Below are positions 1 to 6,047 of a stretch of DNA of 17,701 nucleotides, piece by piece (position 1 is the stretch's first letter; every line of letters starts with the position of its first letter). The translations under genes and the position numbers were made by a program. A model generated the notes under the pieces. It was given only the letters and a program-made list of their open reading frames with translations, had not been told where the DNA came from and made no database searches. The stretch is from an uncultured Chlorobiota bacterium (GTDB lineage Bacteria; Bacteroidota; Bacteroidia; Bacteroidales; JAADGE01): positions 1 through 17,701 of the forward strand of contig CAMZKQ010000041.1 of the NCBI GenBank assembly GCA_947311265.1, in the 5' to 3' direction.

Positions 1-552
1 AATACCTGCACCTATAGTGCCTAGCACAGATACCAACCAGCTACTTATGGCATAGCCAAATCCGCCACCAAAAAACTGGTAGGTGCTACCAAAAAAAAGA
101 GCCAGTGTAATTGAAAGCCAAACTATAAAAAATATAATTCGCCCAGCAAGTTTTCCAAAAGGCTTTTCGTAAGCATTTACTAGGCGTAGCCCCGAGAGAA
201 TAAAAATTGGCAAAAAGCCGAATGAGGATAGACCAAACCAGCTGTATATGAACCACATAGAAACAACTGCTCCAAATTTTCCTGCCCAGTTTTGCACCTG
301 CATTTCGGAGTCAAAAATAAGCTCTGTCCATTTGTAGGACACCATGTTTTGGTCTGCCGACCAAGTGAAAAGAAAGGACACAAACGCAACCACTAAGAAT
401 ATCGAAAATAGTAGTATTGCCCCGCCAGCACTAAACCTAAACTTAGTGTTGTAGCGTAAATTTTCAAGCCGAACTTTAAGGGGTAAGCTGGGTTTTCTTG
501 TGGGTTTGCGTTTCGTGCTTCTTTTTTTTGCGGATGATTTTGCTGCTGCCAT
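1..552 (-). CDS. ftsK: DNA translocase FtsK, N-terminal part (runs off the left edge)
   Basis: The minus frame from the ATG at 552 stays open to base 1, giving 184 residues of a longer protein. It begins with a basic tail rich in Lys, Arg, Ser and Ala (residues 1-30). Hydrophobic segments follow at about 43-64, 92-118, 138-155 and from 165 on. This is the four-helix membrane anchor of FtsK/SpoIIIE proteins; after helix 1, the stretch SFLFTWSADQN resembles the anchor of Bacteroidetes FtsK. FtsK sits at the division septum and pumps chromosomal DNA between daughter cells. Its linker, RecA-like motor and gamma domain would lie outside this window. A good promoter lies about 37 bases upstream of the start. 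Only the anchor is visible, so another FtsK/SpoIIIE paralogue is possible, but the family call is fairly safe. Confidence 0.8.
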   Translation of the reverse strand, partial: MAAAKSSAKKRSTKRKPTRKPSLPLKVRLENLRYNTKFRFSAGGAILLFSIFLVVAFVSFLFTWSADQNMVSYKWTELIFDSEMQVQNWAGKFGAVVSMWFIYSWFGLSSFGFLPIFILSGLRLVNAYEKPFGKLAGRIIFFIVWLSITLALFFGSTYQFFGGGFGYAISSWLVSVLGTIGAGI

Positions 553-588
553 TGCAATATGTTAAGTAAACTTGATTTTAGGGAATTG

Positions 589-618
589 CAAAGTTACATT
601 TTTTTTCCGAAAAGCAAA
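589..618 (-). promoter_or_regulatory. Bacteroidetes-type promoter for ftsK
   Basis: On the minus strand there is TTTG (618-615), an 18-base spacer, then TAACTTTG (596-589). This matches the Bacteroidetes sigma-A form (TTTG, 17-19 bases, TAnnTTTG) exactly in the -7 box. The expected transcription start is near 582, which leaves a leader of about 30 bases before the ftsK ATG. Confidence 0.6.
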
Positions 619-896
619 CTTATAAGCCTTTGAAAATGGCGTAATTTTGAATATTTTAAGCCATTTCTTTATTTTTTTGTTTTTGAAATAAAATTGGCAT
701 AATTTTTTCACTTTAATTTAGAAATTAATACTCCTCGTTTTCGGACTGCCCCATTTGTGGTTTGCGAGTGCCCAATATTTGCGAAAAGCAAAAAGGAAAG
801 GCTTAGAATAATTACGTTTTAATTTGGGCATCAAAAAAAAGGATTGACTTGCAGGTATAACTTGAACTTGCTAAAACAAATTTTCCCACACAACAG

Positions 897-926
897 TTGC
901 CAAAAATAAAAAATTAATTACCTTTA
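897..926 (+). promoter_or_regulatory. Candidate promoter of the T9SS cargo gene
   Basis: TTG (897-899), a 19-base spacer and TACCTTTA (919-926) match the Bacteroidetes promoter form with one mismatch in the last base of the -7 box. Transcription would start near 933, giving a leader of about 64 bases before the ATG at 997. Confidence 0.45.
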
Positions 927-996
927 CAACGACAAACACTGCAGCCCCCTGTTATAACTTAATTCTACGTTTACCTATCCCCTCATTCATCTAAAA

Positions 997-2580
997 ATGA
1001 AACAAAAAATTACTTTTTTTTTAATCCTAATATTAAGTATATCTACAGGAAATGCCCAAACATTTTCGGACACGACTTGGACACGAACCATGGGCGGTAC
1101 ACTAAATGAGCCTCACGGCTACATGCTCGAAGCCAGAGTAAGTATGATGACCGTCCCGCAAGGGGATATTTATGTGCTTACCAACACCAAATCCTCCGAC
1201 GGCTGGTTAAATGCACCCACTCAAAACCAAAATGCCTGGCTTATAAAAATGAACGCACAAGGCGATACACTATGGACTAGCGTATTTGGCGGCAGTGGCT
1301 ACGATGCCGCTACTTCAATTGCCCCCCTACCAGATGGGGGTTGTGCCGTTGCCGGATTTTCGCAATCCAATGATGGCGATTTTCCAAACAATCATGATGC
1401 TGATTTAGGACGCTCCGACGGCTTTATTGTCCGTTTCGATGCCGCAGGCAATAAGCTCTGGAGCAAGTTGTATGGCGGATCTAGCAACCCAGTAGGAGGC
1501 ATCGACCAACTTTACGATATTATTGTAAACCCAGCAGGAGAGCTGGTTTGTGTCGGTAGAAGTTCTTCTATAAATGGCGATTTGCCTGTTGATTTCTCTA
1601 AATTTGTTGCCTCATGGTTTTTGAGCGTAAATGCTACAACAGGAGCTATTATAGAAAGTCGCCGCTTAGCGGGCCCCGGACACGACGAAAATAATTTGTG
1701 CGATTTATACAAAATTGAAAACGTAAAACAAGGCGAAGGTTATATTACAGTTGGCACACAAACCGAGAATTTTTCTAATACTATCTGGACAGTTCGCTTG
1801 GCCGCCGATGGTACAAAAATGTGGGAAACCAAAATCGGTTCAAATGCTGATGTATTAGTAAAAGGCATTTGGGCAACCAATAGCGGTGGGGCAGTTTTGG
1901 TATCCAACCTGCAATATGTGGCTACCGAAAATACAGAAACCTTAATTGGGGGCTACGATATTTGGGTTTTTGAAATTGATGCCACAGGCACAATTATTCA
2001 GCAATCCCTCTTCGGTGGTACTAGCCATGATATTGGTTATGGCATAATTTCGGATAATGAAGGGGGCTACTACATACCCGCACATACCATAAGCGAGGAT
2101 ATTTACCCAACTACCGATGCTAATTTTGGAGCACCCGATTTTTTACTGCTTCACCTAAATAGTGCACTGGATACTACTGCCACCTACCGCATGGGCGGTA
2201 GCGATTCCGATGTTTTAAACGCCCTTACGCTTTCGCCAGATGCTAATGCCTTATACATGGCTGGCTATAGTAGCTCATCGGACGGGTTCTTGCATCAAAA
2301 TTATGGCGGTAGAGATGTTTGGGTGGCTAAGTTCTGGGAAGAATCCACCTCGCTACATCGCATTGATGCTGACAAAATGAATATCTATCCCAATCCTACA
2401 AAAGGGACTTTTACAGTCGAAAAAAGTCTTGGGTTTATAGAAATATACAACGCATTGGGCAGGAAGGTGTTTTCCAAAAAAGGCAGCTTTAGTCGGTTGC
2501 AGGTAGATGTATCTTATCTCCCAAAAGGCTTATACTTTGTGAAAAGCAAAAATAAAAAGACTAAGATTTTAATTAACTAG
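997..2580 (+). CDS. Secreted beta-propeller-like protein with T9SS type A sorting domain
   Basis: The 527-residue protein starts with a signal peptide (residues 1-20, basic MKQK then a hydrophobic core, cleavage expected after NAQ). The body holds about six or seven blade-like repeats of roughly 60-65 residues, with recurring elements such as FGGSGYDAA, DGGCAVAG, DGFIVRFD and GNKLW, as in bacterial beta-propeller repeat (SBBP/delta-60-like) proteins. Residues 462-527 form a T9SS type A C-terminal signal: it opens with NIYPNPTKG, contains EIYNALGRKV and closes with PKGLYFVK and a basic tail. The protein is therefore expected to cross the outer membrane through T9SS and be released or anchored on the surface. 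No catalytic residues could be recognised and the ligand is unknown. It is probably monocistronic, because the next gene has its own promoter. Confidence 0.85.
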   Translation: MKQKITFFLILILSISTGNAQTFSDTTWTRTMGGTLNEPHGYMLEARVSMMTVPQGDIYVLTNTKSSDGWLNAPTQNQNAWLIKMNAQGDTLWTSVFGGSGYDAATSIAPLPDGGCAVAGFSQSNDGDFPNNHDADLGRSDGFIVRFDAAGNKLWSKLYGGSSNPVGGIDQLYDIIVNPAGELVCVGRSSSINGDLPVDFSKFVASWFLSVNATTGAIIESRRLAGPGHDENNLCDLYKIENVKQGEGYITVGTQTENFSNTIWTVRLAADGTKMWETKIGSNADVLVKGIWATNSGGAVLVSNLQYVATENTETLIGGYDIWVFEIDATGTIIQQSLFGGTSHDIGYGIISDNEGGYYIPAHTISEDIYPTTDANFGAPDFLLLHLNSALDTTATYRMGGSDSDVLNALTLSPDANALYMAGYSSSSDGFLHQNYGGRDVWVAKFWEESTSLHRIDADKMNIYPNPTKGTFTVEKSLGFIEIYNALGRKVFSKKGSFSRLQVDVSYLPKGLYFVKSKNKKTKILIN

Positions 2581-2594
2581 AGGATTATCCCTTC

Positions 2595-2606
2595 CTAAGG
2601 CCTTAG
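2595..2606. repeat. 12-bp perfect palindrome over the -33 region of the channel gene
   Basis: CTAAGGCCTTAG is fully self-complementary. It lies 14 bases after the stop of the upstream gene and covers the place where the -33 element of the channel promoter should be. It could be an operator for a dimeric regulator or a remnant of a hairpin. There is no T-run, so it is not a convincing terminator. Confidence 0.4.
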
Positions 2607-2631
2607 AAGTACTAAAATTATACTACTTTTG
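2603..2631 (+). promoter_or_regulatory. Promoter of the glutamate-receptor-like channel gene
   Basis: TACTTTTG (2624-2631) is an exact match to the -7 form TAnnTTTG. The -33 element is weak (TTA at 2603-2605, spacer 18). The predicted transcription start near 2638 lies downstream of a possible TTG start at 2629, so it supports the ATG at 2662 as the true start. Confidence 0.5.
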
Positions 2632-2649
2632 CCTGAACTCGTATTTTAC

Positions 2650-2654
2650 AGGAG
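2650..2654 (+). promoter_or_regulatory. Shine-Dalgarno site AGGAG
   Basis: AGGAG lies 7 bases before the ATG at 2662. Strong Shine-Dalgarno sites are uncommon in Bacteroidetes, and this one decides the start of the channel gene. Confidence 0.55.
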
Positions 2655-2661
2655 AGCTAAA

Positions 2662-3786
2662 ATGAAAGTATTGCTTACGAAAATAATTTTGATGACCTGC
2701 CTATTCCTTGTTAGCCAAGGAATAGTTACTGCCCAAAATGAAACTGATACAATAAAAGTACCAGCCAAAGCCACAGTATTAAAACTTACCGTTGGGCTAA
2801 AAGTTACCCCACCATTTATCATAAAAGAAAAAGGCAAATATACAGGAGTTTGTATCGACTTGTGGGAAAGTGTTGCACAAAAGTTAGGCGTGGTTTATGA
2901 GTATAAAGAGTTCGGGCAATCCGAAATTAAAGAGATGCTTACGGCTACCGAAAATGGTAGTATTGACTTGTGTATCAATCCATTAACAGTAACAAGCGAA
3001 CGTATAAAACGGGTCGATTTTACCCAGCCATTTTTTATGTCCTCCTTGGCAGTAGCCGTTCCAAGGGGCAGTAGTGTAGGGTTTATTTCTATTTTACCTA
3101 ATCTTTTTTCGCTTAAATTTATTACCGCAATCTTGCTTTTAGCTACCGTTTTATTAGTGTTTGGAGTAACTGTTTGGCTGGTCGAAAAAAAGAAAAATCC
3201 GGAGCAATTTCGCCCAGGAATATTTGGTATTGGCGATGGTATTTGGTGGGCTGCTTCTACAATGACCACAGTAGGCTATGGCGATAAAGCCCCTCGCTCT
3301 TTTATTGGTCGGGTATTTGGTATTGTTTGGATGTTTACTGCAATCCTTGTTATTTCGAGCCTTACTGGTAGTATTGCAGCCTCACTAACGGCAAGTGAAT
3401 TGTCCTCGGACATTAAGAGTATCAATGACCTTTCGCATAAGCACACCGGTACAATTGCCGGAACGGGTAGCGATGCGTTTTTGCTACGCAATAAAATAGC
3501 ACCATACAAGTCTGATTTTAAAACCATTCCTGAAGCTATACATGCACTAGATGCGGGCATTATTGATGCCTTTGTTTACGACCGTCCTGTGTTTGATTAT
3601 TACGCCTCTCATGAAGATTATGATAGAGGTATTGCCATATTACCCAAGAAATTAAGTATTGATTATTTTAGTTTTGCAGCCCAAAAAGGAAGCCCCCTTT
3701 TGCCTAAAATTAATCCAATTATGATTCAAGAATTAGAAAAAATATCATGGTTAGGGGTTTTAGGCAAATATAACTTATCTAAATAA
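2662..3786 (+). CDS. GluR0-like ligand-gated ion channel (prokaryotic ionotropic glutamate receptor)
   Basis: The 374-residue protein has the S1-M1-P-M2-S2 layout of prokaryotic glutamate receptors such as cyanobacterial GluR0. A signal peptide (1-24) is followed by the first half of a periplasmic-binding-protein domain (about 40-140), a helix (about 152-174), a pore helix with the potassium-channel filter TTVGYGD (202-208), a second helix (about 213-236), then the second half of the binding domain (about 250-374). The stretch PLTVTSERIKRVDF contains Arg114, at the position that holds the ligand alpha-carboxylate in the family; Asp307 sits where the alpha-amino group is bound. The expected role is an amino-acid-gated potassium-selective channel in the inner membrane with its binding domain in the periplasm. 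The start at 2662 is chosen because it begins the signal peptide and has AGGAG upstream. A MATE transporter follows immediately. Ligand identity is unknown. Confidence 0.87.
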   Translation: MKVLLTKIILMTCLFLVSQGIVTAQNETDTIKVPAKATVLKLTVGLKVTPPFIIKEKGKYTGVCIDLWESVAQKLGVVYEYKEFGQSEIKEMLTATENGSIDLCINPLTVTSERIKRVDFTQPFFMSSLAVAVPRGSSVGFISILPNLFSLKFITAILLLATVLLVFGVTVWLVEKKKNPEQFRPGIFGIGDGIWWAASTMTTVGYGDKAPRSFIGRVFGIVWMFTAILVISSLTGSIAASLTASELSSDIKSINDLSHKHTGTIAGTGSDAFLLRNKIAPYKSDFKTIPEAIHALDAGIIDAFVYDRPVFDYYASHEDYDRGIAILPKKLSIDYFSFAAQKGSPLLPKINPIMIQELEKISWLGVLGKYNLSK

Positions 3787-3789
3787 AAT

Positions 3790-5120
3790 TTGAAGAATTT
3801 AACAGAAGGCAAAGAGGGTAAAGTTATATTACAATTTGCTATACCAATGCTTATTGGCAGTGTGTTTCAGCAACTATACAATGTTGTGGATAGTATGGTC
3901 GTTGGTAACTACCTTGGCAAAGAAGCACTCTCTGCTGTGGGGGCATCGTTTCCTGTTTTTTTGCATTAATTTCGTTAGTTATTGGGGTGTCTTCGGGTAC
4001 GGGCATTGTTATTTCGCAGTATTTTGGTGCAAAGCAGAATGAAAAAGTACAACTTGGGGTGGATACTATGTTTATCATTCTTTTTGTAGCGGCTTTAATA
4101 ATTACCTTGCCCGGAATAATTTTTGCAGAAGATATTTTTAGGCTCATAGACTTGCCCGAGGATATTATGCCACAGGCAGTTACCTACTATCGTATAAATC
4201 TAGCTGGTTTAATTACGGCATTTGGCTACAATGGTATTGCTGCAATATTCCGTAGCTTGGGCGATTCAAAAACGCCACTTTACTTTCTTATTTTATCCAC
4301 ATTTATAAACATGGCACTCGACATCACTTTTGTTGCCGTTTTTGATTGGGGCATCGAAGGTGTTGCTTATGCTACTGTAATTTCACAAACAGGTGCATTT
4401 CTTACTGGTGTAGTTTGGATAAATAGAAAGCACAAATTCCTGCGTATAAACTTCCTGAAATTAAAATTTAATACTGCTATTTTTAAGAAAAGCCTGAAAG
4501 TGGGCTTACCCTCGGGTATGCAAACTTTGTTTGTATCGCTGGGTATGGTGGCTATTTTTAAATTTGTAAATAGTTTTGGTACAGACGTAATTGCAGCTTA
4601 TTCAGCCGCCCTTCGGATTGATACTTTTGCCATAATGCCAGCTATGATTTTTTCGATGGCACTTGCAGCATTTACTGGGCAGAATATTGGAGCAAAAAAA
4701 ATAGACCGTGTAAAACGAGGGCTTCGCTCTACTTTGTTAATATCAATAGGTGTATCGGTGTTTATTTCGCTAATAATTATTTTTTTCGGAGATGTGTTTA
4801 TGCACTGGTTTACACCAGAAGAAAAAGTGATAGAAATAGGGCATACTTATTTAAAAGTTGTTGCCTCTTGTTACGTTGTTTTTTCTACAATGTTTCTTAT
4901 AATGGGTGTGTTTCGTGGGGCAGGGGATACCATTGTGCCAATGTTTATTACTCTTATTGCCCTTTGGGGGATAAGGATTCCGCTTTCTTGGTACTTATCC
5001 AGAGCGTATGGCGAACTTGGCATTTGGTACTCTATCCCGTTGGGCTGGGTATTTGGTTTATTCGCCTCAATTATTTACTATTTTACTGGGCGTTGGAAAA
5101 AAATAAAATTGGTAGAATAA
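3790..5120 (+). pseudogene. MATE-family efflux transporter, interrupted by one frameshift
   Basis: The reading frame starts with TTG at 3790, giving (M)KNLTEGKEGKVILQFAIPM, the usual N-terminus of Bacteroidetes MATE proteins. It continues through QQLYNVVDSMVVGNYLGKEA and GASFPVF, then hits a stop at 3967. The rest of the protein continues in another frame from about 3960 (FALISLVIGVSSGTGIVISQYFGAK) to the TAA at 5118. The break lies in a run of seven T (3956-3962); eight T would give PVFFALIS and restore the normal family spacing. Corrected length is about 444 residues, full size for a 12-helix MATE transporter, which exports cationic or drug-like compounds using Na+ or H+. The start lies 3 bases after the stop of the channel gene and in the same frame, so translation is probably coupled. 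The break may be a sequencing error, decay or a slippery site. The substrate is unknown. Confidence 0.85.
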
Positions 5121-5127
5121 GTTGGGG

Positions 5128-5913
5128 CTAAATTGCTTTTTCTATAATCCGAAGGAATTTATCGAGTTGAAATGGTTTTTTAATCCAACCTGTTGCACCT
5201 GCTTGTTTGGCTTCCATCTTTTTAGTTTTGTCGGTTTCGCTACTAAGCATTAGTATAGGTGTTTTTTTATAGGCTTCCATTTTTCGTATTTCGGTAACCA
5301 GCTCTGCACCGTTCATGCCTGGCATTCGGTAATCTACAACAAATAGGTCTGTCTTATGTTCAGGTTCTTTTAGTATTTCGAGCACTACAAAGGGGTTGTT
5401 TGCTGTGGCTACTTTAAAGCCTGCCATTTGCAAGGAGGATTTCATTACTATAACATTGGTTTCAAAATCATCAACAAGCATAATATTACTAATTGAGTTT
5501 TTCTCTATATCTGGTTTGTAAGCGAGGTCTTCGGAGAAAAAAATTTCTGCCTCGGGGTATTTAATTATTGATTTGAATAGCTCGTGGTTATCGCTGGTTT
5601 TAAGTAGATAACCTCTTGCCCCCGATGCAATTAGCTCTTCCACGTAGGATTGATTTTCGTACATAGAAAGTCCTATTACCACTAAATTTGGGTAGCGTTT
5701 TAGGGCTTCTTTTGTGGCTTCAATGCCATTCATTATAGGCATTTCAATATCCATAAAAACGATGTCGGGCTAATGGTTTTCAAGCAGTGCTAAAAAATCT
5801 TCGCCATTGCTAGCTTCGGCTATTATCTGAACTTCGCCTGCTGTATGTAGGGTGGCGGTTAGCGATTGCCTGAATATTTTTTGGTCATCAACGAGTATAA
5901 TTTTTTGTACCAT
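5128..5913 (-). pseudogene. Tandem-receiver (REC-REC) response regulator with an in-frame stop codon
   Basis: From the ATG at 5913 the frame encodes MVQKIILVDDQKIFRQSL and a NarL-like receiver, but codon 48 (5772-5770) is TAG, in LLENH-stop-PDIVFMDIEMP. Reading continues in the same frame after it, so one base change is enough to restore 261 residues. Receiver 1 (about 1-120) has Asp9/Asp10, phospho-acceptor Asp55, Ser83 and Lys105. Receiver 2 (about 142-261) has Asp148/Asp149, Asp194 in VVDYRMPGMNG, Ser224 or Ser225, and Lys246 in KKP. There is no DNA-binding or enzymatic output domain, so it would act as a phosphate relay or by protein contacts. It lies 134 bases downstream of a large sensor kinase on the same strand, its likely partner. 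The 3' end meets the MATE gene tail to tail with 7 bases between stops. A start at the internal ATG at 5754 would begin inside receiver 1 and lose its first half. Confidence 0.8.
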
Positions 5914-5961
5914 AATTTTGGTTTTTAGGATTAAGTTTTATTAGGAACTATAACGGTTGGG

Positions 5962-5978
5962 TACTTACGTGTTAAGTA
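5962..5978. repeat. Short inverted repeat upstream of the REC-REC gene
   Basis: TACTTA and TAAGTA are exact inverted copies separated by five bases (CGTGT). They lie about 50 bases before the ATG at 5913 and just downstream of the predicted transcription start. A regulator site or a leader hairpin is possible; the arms are short. Confidence 0.3.
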
Positions 5979-5995
5979 AGTGTAAAAACGAAAAA

Positions 5996-6003
5996 CAAAG
6001 ATA
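5996..6003 (-). promoter_or_regulatory. Candidate promoter (-7 box) of the REC-REC gene
   Basis: On the minus strand TATCTTTG (6003-5996) is an exact TAnnTTTG match, 83 bases before the ATG at 5913. The upstream -33 element is weak (a T-run 17-18 bases away). It suggests that the regulator can be transcribed separately from the kinase gene. Confidence 0.4.
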
Positions 6004-6047
6004 TAAAATTTGAATGTAAAAGTGAAGATTTGTGTTTTTTTTTTAGG

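Larger units (their letters stand above)
553..996. other. Intergenic region between divergent ftsK and the T9SS cargo gene
   Basis: This 444-base AT-rich gap separates two divergent genes. It holds the ftsK promoter at its left end and a candidate promoter for the cargo gene at 897-926. The middle (about 620-890) has no credible gene: open frames there are short and lack a start with a ribosome-binding site. I saw no strong hairpin, repeat or RNA gene. Confidence 0.6.

Noticed and set aside
180..389. Open minus frame of 69 codons
   Set aside because: It overlaps the FtsK anchor in another frame. The FtsK frame is open from 552 to base 1 and has membrane helices and a promoter.
690..820. Possible remnant gene between ftsK and the T9SS cargo gene
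   Set aside because: Both strands have short open stretches, but none has a proper start, ribosome-binding site or recognisable sequence.
2629..2661. TTG start 11 codons upstream of the channel ATG
   Set aside because: The TTG is part of the -7 box (2624-2631), so it would not be in the transcript, and the signal peptide and Shine-Dalgarno site fit the ATG at 2662.
4868..5131. Second plus frame of 87 codons within the end of the MATE gene
   Set aside because: The MATE frame over the same bases has clear homology and membrane helices; the other frame is its shadow.
5770..5772. UAG read as an amino acid (stop-codon reassignment)
   Set aside because: TAG ends other genes here at proper positions (the T9SS cargo gene at 2578-2580 and the REC-REC gene itself at 5128-5130), so the code looks standard.
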